From: Gammaproteobacteria bacterium
Lineage (GTDB): Bacteria > Pseudomonadota > Gammaproteobacteria > S012-40
Assembly: GCA_029879945.1 (NCBI GenBank)
Contig: JAOUPJ010000178.1
Span: forward strand, 1-7,505
Length of the DNA: 7,505 bases
Direction of reading: 5' to 3'
The notes below the pieces were generated by a model. That model made no database searches. It saw only the letters and a list, made by a program, of their open reading frames with translations, and was not told the DNA's origin. The translations under genes and the position numbers were made by a program. Of this stretch, positions 1 through 7,088 are shown piece by piece (within the stretch, counting starts at the first letter, position 1; each line of letters starts with the position of its first letter).

Positions 1-393
1 CTCAAGGCGAAGACCGTTATAGTCGTTTCTTACTCCATTGACTCGATCTCTTAATTGCACTGCTCCTAGGCTGAGTGTGTGAACATATTTTTCGGTGGGT
101 ATAGAATAACCAAAATTCAAAGCAAAAGAAGTGAGTAAAATACTTGTGGCAGCGGTAATTCGTAGGCTAGGGTGCCACTCTTCTTCATTGTAGAAAGACA
201 ACTCACCTTCTAGCCCAAACCCGTGGGGAGCGCTCAGAGACGCTCCAATGATATACTCCAAATAGTTATCAACAGGATCGATTACGATTTCTTCTTGTTC
301 TAGGTTCAAAGCATAGGCACGGGGAAAGATTAGAAACACCGCGATCAGAGTGTAGAGGGTTTGCAACAACTTAAAATTTTGTGTTGGGCGCAT
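1..393 (-). CDS. Partial exported protein, probably outer-membrane beta-barrel (C-terminus outside window)
   Basis: The minus strand is open from an ATG at 393 to the window edge, giving 131 codons without a stop. The N-terminus (MRPTQNFKLLQ...) has a basic start, a hydrophobic core at about residues 13-23, and an AYA site suggesting signal peptidase I cleavage after residue 28. The mature part has alternating polar and hydrophobic stretches with aromatic residues (such as LEYIIGASLSAP and FALNFGYSIP), as expected of outer-membrane beta strands. No family was recognised. The gene begins 17 bp after the cyclase stop, so co-transcription is possible. The ATG has no Shine-Dalgarno at normal spacing, but a perfect extended -10 lies just upstream. 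An alternative start is an in-frame GTG at 411, which overlaps the cyclase TAG by one base, has AAGGA five bases upstream, and adds six residues. That the gene is real is likely; its function is an inference. Confidence 0.72.
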   Translation of the reverse strand, partial: MRPTQNFKLLQTLYTLIAVFLIFPRAYALNLEQEEIVIDPVDNYLEYIIGASLSAPHGFGLEGELSFYNEEEWHPSLRITAATSILLTSFALNFGYSIPTEKYVHTLSLGAVQLRDRVNGVRNDYNGLRLE

Positions 394-399
394 AGGGGG

Positions 400-408
400 A
401 TTATACCA
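400..408 (-). promoter_or_regulatory. Perfect extended -10 promoter element (TGGTATAAT)
   Basis: Read on the minus strand, positions 408 to 400 are TGGTATAAT, an exact match to the sigma-70 extended -10 consensus TGnTATAAT. Only six bases (CCCCCT) separate it from the ATG at 393, so the expected transcription start is the A of that ATG. No good -35 is seen at 16-18 bp: TTGAAA is present, but only 14 bp upstream. Extended -10 promoters can work without a -35. The element lies immediately after the cyclase stop codon. Confidence 0.5.
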
Positions 409-410
409 CA

Positions 411-2648
411 CTATTTTCCTTTCAATTTGTATACACCATCCCAAGAGTTGTCGGGAGGATTTTTTTCGAGTTGTACGATTCGGCCAATATACTCCTGATA
501 AAGAATTGGACCAGAACTAAGTTTGATGAGGGCAAGAAACAGGTCCTTGGCTTTTCCCCACTGTCTCTGTCTGTAGCAGGTGAGGGCATGCCTATACATC
601 TCTAACTCCTCATTTTCCTTAGGGCTCAATTCCTCAGGTTTTCCTAATGGTTGAAAAATTCGTACAGGAGTGTCTTTACCGAGTACTCTGACTAGGTCCA
701 ATTCACGGTAGATTAGATCAGAGTAGCTGCTGGCTGTGGACTCAGAAACAATAATGGGAACATTGTAACGCTTAGTTAGGCTCTCAAGTCTGGAAGAGAG
801 ATTGACTTCATCTCCCAGCACAGTATAGGCCATACGAAACTCAGACCCCATGTTACCAACATGCATCATGCCAGAGTTTATACCTACCCCAATTTCTAGG
901 CTAGGCAAACCGATTTTCTCAAAGCGCTTGTTCAGGTCGGGTAGCAACGAAACCATCATCATGGCGCTATCCAAGGCATGTTGTGCGTGCTTTTCATCGT
1001 TGAGAGGAGCACCCCAGAACGCCATGATGCAGTCACCGATATACTTATCTATTGTGCCGCGATGGGAATGTATCACTTTTGTCATTTCTGTAAAATACAT
1101 ATTCATCAATTGAGTAAGTTGTTGGGGCGGCATTTTTTCTGCGAGATTGGTAAATCTACGTATATCGGTAAACATGACACTCATTTCCCGCGTACCACCG
1201 TCTACGGCAAAATCCTGCGGGTTCTGACTCATTTCTTCCACGAGCGTGGCTGGAACATATTGTCCAAACAGGCGTGTGATTTGCCTTTTACTACGATTTT
1301 CGACAAAGAATTCATAGGCTAGATGATAGCTAAACATAATTGTAATCATAATCGCTTGCGATACGATTGGTAAATCAATATTCAAGTAACGCCAAGCGTA
1401 GAAATTTAGCGAAAAAATCGCGGTAACAAGAAAAACGGTGAGAACTATCACAATGGCTAGACGAAGTCTGGGGTAAACTACGCTCATAAGAATCGCAATA
1501 ATTAGTAGTAGTAAAAATTCGATTCCATGTACAAAACCGGGTTTGTGCTTAACGGTCTGGTCCAACATACCTGAAAGCATATTCGCATGGACCTCTACTC
1601 CGGGGTAGAAGTTCTGCATTGGGGTGGATCTCAAATCAAGTAGGCCCGCTGCAGTGGTACCTATTATGACAACGGTGTTTTCCAGCGTTTTGAGTTCTTC
1701 CCGTTCCTCTATAACGTCCACTGCGGATACATATGGAAAGGAAGGGAAGCGCCCGCGATAGGGGATAATAGCGGTACCCTGTTCATCAACAGGAATATCG
1801 AAGCCGCCAGTGGAAATGTATTCTAACCCCAAATTTAATTCTTGTTCCTCGTAATCGCCACCAGTTTTTAGTTCTACTGGGGGATTCCCTAAAAGGGCTT
1901 GTAAAATCGATAGGCTTAAAGATGCATAAAGTTCTCCGTTGAATTTTTGAACTAGCGGAACTTTTCGAATGATGCCGTCGGTATCGACCAGCGGCATATC
2001 AATAAATCCACCCAATTGAGTCGCCGACATTAAAATAGGGAGAGGTGCACCATATCCAGTCGCTTGAACAAAAGGAATATGTAAGTGCAAATCATCTAAC
2101 CGATTTATTGGGGGTGGGAGTTGACCGAGACTTGCTTTGGAGTCACCGTGGCTAGTCTCGTTCTTAAAGTAATAACCAAATATGACGGGACGGTTTTTAA
2201 GTGTGTCGGCAAAGAACTTGTCCTTCTCTAGTTTAGGACGTATTCGATTAAACTCCTTTACAAATTGTTTGTTTGTTTTTAAAGGGCCATTTGCCATGGT
2301 GTTGAGTACATCCAGTCCGCTGGTTTTGTCTGGTTCAGCAAACAGCACATCAAATGCCACAAGGGATACATTGTATTTTCGAAATAGGTTGTCCACTAAA
2401 AGAGAGAGTCGGTCACGCCCCCATGGCCAGTGCCCTTCCTTTTTAAGGCTTTTCTCGTCTATGTCTACAATAACAATGCGGTTGTCGAATGAATTGGATA
2501 CGGTGTGGTTGAGGCGAAAATCATAGAACAGATTTTCCAGATTGTGCATGACAGGCAGGCGGACGTAACCCAATGCATAAAGCAAAAAAATCAGGGATAG
2601 AATCAATCCAATAGCACTTCTACCTAGGTGTTTTTTCCACTCGATCAC
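411..2648 (-). CDS. CHASE2-domain membrane adenylate cyclase (class III)
   Basis: This 745-residue protein should make cAMP from ATP in response to a periplasmic signal. Residues 12-29 form a membrane helix. A CHASE2 sensor follows at about 35-365, with the typical IVIVDIDEKSL...GRWPW-like start (here GHWPWGRDR at 72-80). Three closely spaced helices lie at about 377-392, 397-419 and 424-446. The family linker FGQYVPATLVEEM (461-473) leads into the cyclase domain (about 485-665). Metal-binding aspartates D495 (FTDI) and D539 (YIGD), adenine-selecting K535 and T609, and transition-state N616 and R620 are all present, which fits an active class IIIb adenylate rather than guanylate cyclase. The C-terminal 65 residues look TPR-like and end in the family's usual WDGV motif. 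The GTG start has AGGA nine bases upstream, and an in-frame TAG at 2657-2655 excludes a longer protein. The effector is probably a CRP-like protein encoded elsewhere (inference). Confidence 0.95.
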   Translation of the reverse strand: MIEWKKHLGRSAIGLILSLIFLLYALGYVRLPVMHNLENLFYDFRLNHTVSNSFDNRIVIVDIDEKSLKKEGHWPWGRDRLSLLVDNLFRKYNVSLVAFDVLFAEPDKTSGLDVLNTMANGPLKTNKQFVKEFNRIRPKLEKDKFFADTLKNRPVIFGYYFKNETSHGDSKASLGQLPPPINRLDDLHLHIPFVQATGYGAPLPILMSATQLGGFIDMPLVDTDGIIRKVPLVQKFNGELYASLSLSILQALLGNPPVELKTGGDYEEQELNLGLEYISTGGFDIPVDEQGTAIIPYRGRFPSFPYVSAVDVIEEREELKTLENTVVIIGTTAAGLLDLRSTPMQNFYPGVEVHANMLSGMLDQTVKHKPGFVHGIEFLLLLIIAILMSVVYPRLRLAIVIVLTVFLVTAIFSLNFYAWRYLNIDLPIVSQAIMITIMFSYHLAYEFFVENRSKRQITRLFGQYVPATLVEEMSQNPQDFAVDGGTREMSVMFTDIRRFTNLAEKMPPQQLTQLMNMYFTEMTKVIHSHRGTIDKYIGDCIMAFWGAPLNDEKHAQHALDSAMMMVSLLPDLNKRFEKIGLPSLEIGVGINSGMMHVGNMGSEFRMAYTVLGDEVNLSSRLESLTKRYNVPIIVSESTASSYSDLIYRELDLVRVLGKDTPVRIFQPLGKPEELSPKENEELEMYRHALTCYRQRQWGKAKDLFLALIKLSSGPILYQEYIGRIVQLEKNPPDNSWDGVYKLKGK

Positions 2649-2734
2649 TACTGTCTATCCTAATTTCTCGAGAATTCATCCTTCTATATAGGCGTTGCAC
2701 AATGAAACTTGAGAAAGTTGACCGACTTTTAAAT
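2649..2734 (-). promoter_or_regulatory. Leader and presumed promoter region of the cyclase gene
   Basis: The preceding gene ends in a strong terminator at 2731-2760, so the cyclase probably has its own promoter in the next 86 bp. The best -10 candidate is TATATA at 2690-2685, about 37 bp before the GTG, but no convincing -35 accompanies it. A perfect 10-bp palindrome, TTCTCGAGAA, lies at 2665-2674 between that candidate and the Shine-Dalgarno AGGA (2661-2658). The exact promoter is not resolved. Confidence 0.3.
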
Positions 2735-2760
2735 AAAAAAGGCCCTTATATCAAGGGCCT
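2731..2760 (-). terminator. Rho-independent terminator of the HYR-protein gene
   Basis: On the minus strand an 8-bp perfect GC-rich stem (AGGCCCTT at 2760-2753 with AAGGGCCT at 2747-2740) closes a 5-base loop. It is followed by six T and then ATTT (2740 down to 2731). It begins 28 bp after the stop codon at 2788. There is no T-run on the plus strand, so it acts in one direction. Confidence 0.93.
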
Positions 2761-2787
2761 GGAGAGGGAGGGTATATCTATGCGAAT

Positions 2788-5700
2788 TTATTCACCATGC
2801 TTATGGTTTTTCTTGTTTTCCTTTTTGTTGTGGTGTTCTTTCTTTTCATGATGCTTATCGTGGCCAACTCTCACGTCAACAGTTTGTGTGTTAGCGTTTC
2901 CTGAGAAGTCTTTCACATTAGCGGTAATTGTATAGATGAGGTCGTTCTTGTCCTTGATACGCTTGTGAATTCGGACATAAACCTTCCATTCGTTGCCACT
3001 TTTCACCACTTCCCAAAGCTCGTCATCTTTTTTATGACGACGCTTATGATTCGAGTTTGAAACAACGGTGATGTCAACAACAGGGGCGCTGTCCACATAG
3101 TCTGAAAGCTGCTTCAAGGTCGCCACGTGAACCATTTTGTGATGGGGAGGCCAATGTTTAATGCGCTCCAGACTTAAAACAAAGCTCGGTGCGGTGGTAT
3201 CGATAACCGTTACCTTCTGGATGCCTGTGCTGGTGTTGCCGTTGGCGTCTATCGCAGTCCAAGTCACTTGGGTCACTCCCAAGGGGAAAGCGGCCGGTGC
3301 GTTATGACTCAAAGAAACCGGTGTGAATATATCACTGGCAGTTGCGTCAGCCAGTAGCACTGGTGTTAGGGCGGCGCTTGCCTCTACCACAAGATCTTGC
3401 GGTAAAGAAAGGACGGGCGCAGTGGTATCGATAACCGTTACCTTCTGGATACCTGTGCTCACGTTGCCGCTGGTATCTGTTGCAGTCCACGTCACTTGGG
3501 TCACTCCCAAGGGGAAAGCGGCCGGTGCGTTATGACTCAAAGAAACCGGTGTAAAGATATCGCTTGCGGTCGCGCCACCCACTACGATAGGAGTTAGATT
3601 CGCGCTAGCCTCTACCACTAGATCTTGTGGTAAAGAAAGGACGGGCGCAGTAGTATCGCGAACAATCACGTTTTGATTCGCTGTGGTCTTGTTGCCACTG
3701 CTATCTATGGCTGTCCAGACAACAATAGTTGTGCCGAGTGCATAGCTTGAAGGGGCGTTACTTGTAACACTGCTAAGAAAAAGGTCAGAGGCGCTTACAG
3801 CAGGTAAAGAAATAGGCGTTAGTATATCGCTTGCTTCCACCAACACATCTTTAGAAGCGGCAATAACCGGGCTGGTAGTATCAACAACTCGGACTAACTG
3901 TTTGGCAGTGCCAATATTGCCGCTCTCATCGGTGGCTGTCCAGGTTACGATGGTATCGCCTAGGGGAAATCCTGACACAGGCGCATCATTTACTATCGTT
4001 ACCCCGAACAACTCGGTGACTTTGGGTGGGGTAAGCGTGGTGATCGTATACTTGTCTGAGGCCTCCACAATCAAATCCGCCGGCCCATCAATTAATGGTG
4101 CGGTGCTGTCCTTTACCGTAATTACTTGAGTATCAGTCGCAATATTTCCGTTGGCGTCTTTTGCTAACCACTCTACTATCGTTTTACCCAGTGGGAAGGC
4201 AGTGGGCGCATTGTTTAAGACAGTAACATCGAAAATATCAGAGGTTTTGGCGGTGCCCAAATCGACTGAAGTAAGCTTGCCCTGCGCCTCAGCTAGTATG
4301 TCATCCGGTGCAGCGATGGTAGGAAGCGTCGTGTCTACCACCGTGATATTGACCGTGTCTGCAGATTCGTTTCCGCTAATGTCTTTCGCAGTTAACGTTA
4401 CAGTGGTTGTGCCTAAAGGATAGTAGTTAAAAATCGGGTTGGCCACAACTTCAACGGTGCCGCAATCACATTGATCGCTGAGGGTGTAGTTAAAGCTATA
4501 GCTCGCACCTTCTTTTACAGTCGCTTCGAGTGTGATATCTGGCCCGGCATTAATTACAGGAGCCAGGGTGTCCCGGATGGTAACACGCTGAGTGGCAACC
4601 GCCTTGTTATTGTTGCTGTCTACTGCACTCCAATTAACCAGAGTCTCACCTAGTCCAAAACCGGTGACAGGAGCATCATTGCTGACTGTTACAGGGAAAA
4701 TGTCAGTTGCTGTGGCTTTACCCAAAGTGACCATCGTTTTTTTCGCTTTGGCCTCTTCAATGATATCTGCTGGAATCGTCAAGACGGGTTTAGTGGTATC
4801 ACGAACCACGACGTCAATTGTTCCTGTGCTCAGATTTCCGCTTTGATCCTGAGCAGACAGTGTGACCACTGTTTTTCCTAAAGGATAGTAATTAGGTGTT
4901 GGGTTGACCAGGACGGAAACTTTACTACAGTTATCGCTGGTGGTGTAGCTAGGTGTGTAAAGCGCACCTTCCACCCGTTGTGCTTCCAGCGTCACACTCA
5001 GTTCATTGACTTGTAAGCTCGGTGCGACGGAATCATTGACTTGCACAACAAGGGTATCCGTCGCGCTATTTCCTTTTGGATCTGTAACGCGTAGCTCGAT
5101 CGTATGGGTTCCAACCGGCAGATCCATTTGGGCAAATTTACCAGTGACCACGGTAGTTGAATTAGTCCATTGATAGCTCAGCTCCTGTTCTTCAGGATCT
5201 GAAGAAGCCGAGCCATTTAAAGATACAGTAGCTCCCCCTGCTGAACACTGTAATACTTGGTCCGCACCCGCAACGGCATTTGGTGTCAGATCCAGTATGG
5301 GATCACGAACACGTAAATATATGTCGACCAGGCTATTTCCTACATTGGTGACCAAATCAGTGGCGTTACTGGAGAACGCGATCATGGAGCCATCGGAGTT
5401 CAGGCTTGTGAAATATTCTACATCACCGGTGCTGGGCGTCCCATCTAGCTTGACACTGGCTATTTCCGTGGTTTTCAGGAGCCTGTCAAAGACGAATACT
5501 TGGGCCTTTCCGTCTGGATTTCCCGCGACAAGAGTGGTTGCACGAGACATATATACAATAAATCGTCCATCATCCGAAATCTGTGGACGGAATGTGGGAC
5601 TGTCGCTTTCAGCGTTAGTGATCAGGTTTTTAGTAACGCGAGTCGTGGTGTTATTCTTTCGATCGCGCAAATAAACGTCCACTAATCCGTTTGTGTCACC

Positions 5701-6582
5701 CTGAACCAGGGTGTTTGAATATGACAAAAACGTGACGAAGCGACCATCGCGGCTTACGTCTGGAGAAAGACTGAGGCCAAAATCTTGATTGCCGTTTTCA
5801 TCAATATTGACTATTTCGTAGGTGTTTGCCACTTGATCATAAATGAAGATGTCATAACTAGGATTTTTGTCGACACTGACAAACTCAGATGCCAAGGATG
5901 TAAATGTTATAAACTGACCATTGTAACTGATGCTAGTTAGAAAACTTTCATTGACGCCCTGCTTGGTAATGTTTTTCAACGCACGATTTGCAATATCGTA
6001 GGCAAAAACGTCGGTTTTACCATTGGTATCACCGCTTACCAAATTTGTCGCTAAGGATTCAAAAATAACGTATGCGCCATTACCGCTTACTTGTGGGTTC
6101 CAGCTATTATTGTTCCCACCATAGCTTATATTAACAAGCTCATCTGTTTGTAGATCATAAAGAAAAATGTCGGTTAGTGATGTATCGTTGGGAACAAGAT
6201 TGTTTGCCGACGATTGAAAAGTGATATAACGTCCCGTGCTGTCGATAGAAGGTTGCCGACTGAAGTTGTTACCCGATTTACCATCAATCATCGATTTACT
6301 AATGAGACGTATTTTATTGATGCTGGTATCGTTCGCATCATATAGGTAGATATTGCTACTGCCCTGAGGTGTGGGAGCAATCAAATTACTGGCACCAGAA
6401 GCGAATACAATCTTGCTTCCGTCTCCGTTGATGGAAGGTGTGGTACTGGAGCTGTTAGACGCCAACCCATCAGTCCCTTTGGTAATTAGAAAAGTCTCGG
6501 CAGCTTGTGTGTGAGCGACAGTCAACGAAAGCACAATAGTGATGCTTGTGAACAGTTGCGAGGCTTTCATTACACTAATCAT
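2788..6582 (-). CDS. Large secreted PD40 propeller / PKD / HYR-repeat protein with His/Lys-rich tail
   Basis: This 1264-residue protein has a signal peptide (hydrophobic core about 11-22, likely cleavage after TQAA at 28). Residues 45-427 hold seven PD40/TolB-like repeats built on PxISxxGxxIxFxSxAxxLVxxD...DIFxYD, starting near 49, 111, 163, 216, 274, 333 and 392, and probably forming a seven-bladed propeller. A PKD-like domain follows at 436-515, then eight HYR repeats (about 517-1128, period 75-79 residues). A divergent beta domain (1131-1239) comes next and a 24-residue tail with seven His and eight Lys. HYR and PKD modules are known as extracellular adhesion or spacer domains. No catalytic motif, LPXTG or autotransporter domain is seen, so the final location (surface or released) is open. 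The ATG overlaps the upstream stop (ATGA) and has a full AGGAGGT five bases upstream, implying translational coupling. A second ATG at 6570 is less well placed. Confidence 0.93.
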   Translation of the reverse strand: MISVMKASQLFTSITIVLSLTVAHTQAAETFLITKGTDGLASNSSSTTPSINGDGSKIVFASGASNLIAPTPQGSSNIYLYDANDTSINKIRLISKSMIDGKSGNNFSRQPSIDSTGRYITFQSSANNLVPNDTSLTDIFLYDLQTDELVNISYGGNNNSWNPQVSGNGAYVIFESLATNLVSGDTNGKTDVFAYDIANRALKNITKQGVNESFLTSISYNGQFITFTSLASEFVSVDKNPSYDIFIYDQVANTYEIVNIDENGNQDFGLSLSPDVSRDGRFVTFLSYSNTLVQGDTNGLVDVYLRDRKNNTTTRVTKNLITNAESDSPTFRPQISDDGRFIVYMSRATTLVAGNPDGKAQVFVFDRLLKTTEIASVKLDGTPSTGDVEYFTSLNSDGSMIAFSSNATDLVTNVGNSLVDIYLRVRDPILDLTPNAVAGADQVLQCSAGGATVSLNGSASSDPEEQELSYQWTNSTTVVTGKFAQMDLPVGTHTIELRVTDPKGNSATDTLVVQVNDSVAPSLQVNELSVTLEAQRVEGALYTPSYTTSDNCSKVSVLVNPTPNYYPLGKTVVTLSAQDQSGNLSTGTIDVVVRDTTKPVLTIPADIIEEAKAKKTMVTLGKATATDIFPVTVSNDAPVTGFGLGETLVNWSAVDSNNNKAVATQRVTIRDTLAPVINAGPDITLEATVKEGASYSFNYTLSDQCDCGTVEVVANPIFNYYPLGTTTVTLTAKDISGNESADTVNITVVDTTLPTIAAPDDILAEAQGKLTSVDLGTAKTSDIFDVTVLNNAPTAFPLGKTIVEWLAKDANGNIATDTQVITVKDSTAPLIDGPADLIVEASDKYTITTLTPPKVTELFGVTIVNDAPVSGFPLGDTIVTWTATDESGNIGTAKQLVRVVDTTSPVIAASKDVLVEASDILTPISLPAVSASDLFLSSVTSNAPSSYALGTTIVVWTAIDSSGNKTTANQNVIVRDTTAPVLSLPQDLVVEASANLTPIVVGGATASDIFTPVSLSHNAPAAFPLGVTQVTWTATDTSGNVSTGIQKVTVIDTTAPVLSLPQDLVVEASAALTPVLLADATASDIFTPVSLSHNAPAAFPLGVTQVTWTAIDANGNTSTGIQKVTVIDTTAPSFVLSLERIKHWPPHHKMVHVATLKQLSDYVDSAPVVDITVVSNSNHKRRHKKDDELWEVVKSGNEWKVYVRIHKRIKDKNDLIYTITANVKDFSGNANTQTVDVRVGHDKHHEKKEHHNKKENKKNHKHGE
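3194..3649 (-). repeat. Near-identical tandem 228-bp repeat (HYR units 7 and 8)
   Basis: Positions 3194-3421 and 3422-3649 are two in-frame copies, each 76 codons and one HYR unit. The encoded units differ at 10 of 76 residues by hand comparison. Stretches of DNA over 50 bases long are identical, notably around the AAFPLGVTQVTWTA segment and the ITV junction. The other six units are far more diverged, so this pair arose by recent duplication or was homogenised by gene conversion. Confidence 0.9.
3199..5034 (-). repeat. Array of eight HYR (hyalin repeat) units
   Basis: The junction motif D[ST]xxP recurs at protein residues 517, 595, 671, 750, 825, 901, 976, 1052 and 1128, a spacing of 75-79 residues. 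Units 1 and 3 share EGAxY...SDxC and NYYPLG and lack the Trp. Units 2 and 4-8 share DIF...NAP...LGxTxVxW. This gives the order A-B-A-B-B-B-B-B. The alternation suggests that an A-B pair was duplicated first and single B units later. Confidence 0.88.
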
Positions 6583-7007
6583 TTTACACCTCCTCGCGCT
6601 GGACTACTGACAAGGGGTATGGCTACCACCTTTCCCGCCTCCGTTTTTGCGGTGGCGAGGAAAGTGAAAACCTTGGCTTCGCTAAAAAATACATCGGACA
6701 GTGGGCTGTTGATGGTCCACACGAAACCTTTATTCCCGTAGGGAGGTAAATAGTTAACTCTCATTTCTTGATCAGAAAGAGTAGCGGCGCCCAGAAAGCT
6801 TTGATCGGTGGAGGTGAGTGTCAGACCATGGTAGGAGTCTGCAGTTTCGTTTTTGATTGTAAACTCGAAAGTGACCTCAGTGCCCTGCGCCTGGTGCGTT
6901 GAACTCACGATTACATGGTCCAATGTGAGATGATGTCCGTCGGCGAAAGACATGGCCGAATAGACCAGAAATGTCCCGCTGAGAATCACATTTATTATCG
7001 AGCGCAT
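6579..7007 (-). CDS. Small secreted Ig-like beta-sandwich protein, function unknown
   Basis: This 142-residue protein opens with a clear signal peptide (MRSIINVILSGTF...), with a hydrophobic core at 7-19 and an SFA site giving cleavage after residue 22. The mature 120 residues contain a pattern seen in Ig-like domains of the CARDB/NEW3 type: a strand ending in VTFEFTIKN (about 45-53), YHGLTL, and then a late GFVWTINSPL strand. The family match is only by eye. There is no cysteine, membrane helix or lipobox. The start is an ATG with AGAGGAG six bases upstream. Its stop overlaps the start of the large HYR-repeat gene, so the two are probably made together, and it may be a partner or chaperone of that protein (inference). 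Confidence 0.85.
   Translation of the reverse strand: MRSIINVILSGTFLVYSAMSFADGHHLTLDHVIVSSTHQAQGTEVTFEFTIKNETADSYHGLTLTSTDQSFLGAATLSDQEMRVNYLPPYGNKGFVWTINSPLSDVFFSEAKVFTFLATAKTEAGKVVAIPLVSSPARGGVK
6588..6594 (-). promoter_or_regulatory. Full-consensus Shine-Dalgarno deciding the HYR-protein start
   Basis: The minus strand reads AGGAGGT five bases before the ATG at 6582, an exact anti-16S match. It lies inside the last codons of the upstream gene and supports the ATGA-overlap start over the in-frame ATG 12 bases later. Confidence 0.9.
6630..6664 (-). other. Strong imperfect hairpin within the 3' end of the small secreted gene
   Basis: On the minus strand, CTTTCC pairs with GGAAAG, CGCC with GGCG and CCG with CGG. 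This gives 13 Watson-Crick pairs interrupted by one bulged T and one A-A mismatch, around a six-base CAAAAA loop. No T-run follows, so it is not a terminator. It lies about 48 bases before the HYR-protein start codon. It may be fortuitous, since the bases also encode KTEAGK. Confidence 0.45.
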
Positions 7008-7013
7008 ATACTA

Positions 7014-7020
7014 CTCCTCT
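7014..7020 (-). promoter_or_regulatory. Shine-Dalgarno of the small secreted gene
   Basis: The minus strand reads AGAGGAG, six bases before the ATG at 7007, and fixes that start. Only 14 bases separate it from the end of the upstream terminator's T-run, which leaves almost no room for a promoter after the terminator. Confidence 0.8.
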
Positions 7021-7034
7021 AACCCAAACCGCAC

Positions 7035-7060
7035 AAAAAAACCAGGTTGAAACCTGGTTT
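7035..7060 (-). terminator. Rho-independent terminator after the right-hand partial gene
   Basis: On the minus strand a 9-bp stem (AAACCAGGT at 7060-7052 with its complement at 7047-7039) closes a TTCA tetraloop. Seven T residues follow (7041 down to 7035). It starts 28 bp after the stop at 7089. Partial readthrough, or a promoter overlapping it, would be needed to express the next gene. Confidence 0.9.
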
Positions 7061-7088
7061 GAGGAGCGTCCCTGCCCTTATTAAAATA

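Noticed and set aside
850..1322. Plus-strand open frames (850-1113 and 978-1322) opposite the cyclase
   Set aside because: They lie antisense to the conserved catalytic domain, show no recognisable protein pattern and have no ribosome site of note.
411..2648. Guanylate rather than adenylate cyclase
   Set aside because: The base-selecting residues are Lys535 and Thr609, the pair expected for ATP in class IIIb enzymes, not the Glu/Cys type of guanylate cyclases.
2718..2734. Plus-strand TTGACC as a -35 element
   Set aside because: No -10 follows at suitable spacing, it runs into the terminator stem, and there is no plus-strand gene downstream.
3194..3649. Direct repeats as a possible CRISPR array or mobile element
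   Set aside because: The period is 228 bp, in frame and coding for HYR units; there are no short repeats with unique spacers and no terminal inverted repeats.
3323..5685. Several plus-strand open frames antisense to the HYR and propeller repeats
   Set aside because: They are shadows of the repetitive minus-strand gene: their low-complexity Val/Ser/Thr sequences repeat with the HYR period.
6568..6570. Second in-frame ATG as start of the HYR-repeat protein
   Set aside because: It is 17 bases from the AGGAGGT site, whereas the first ATG is five bases away and forms the ATGA overlap.
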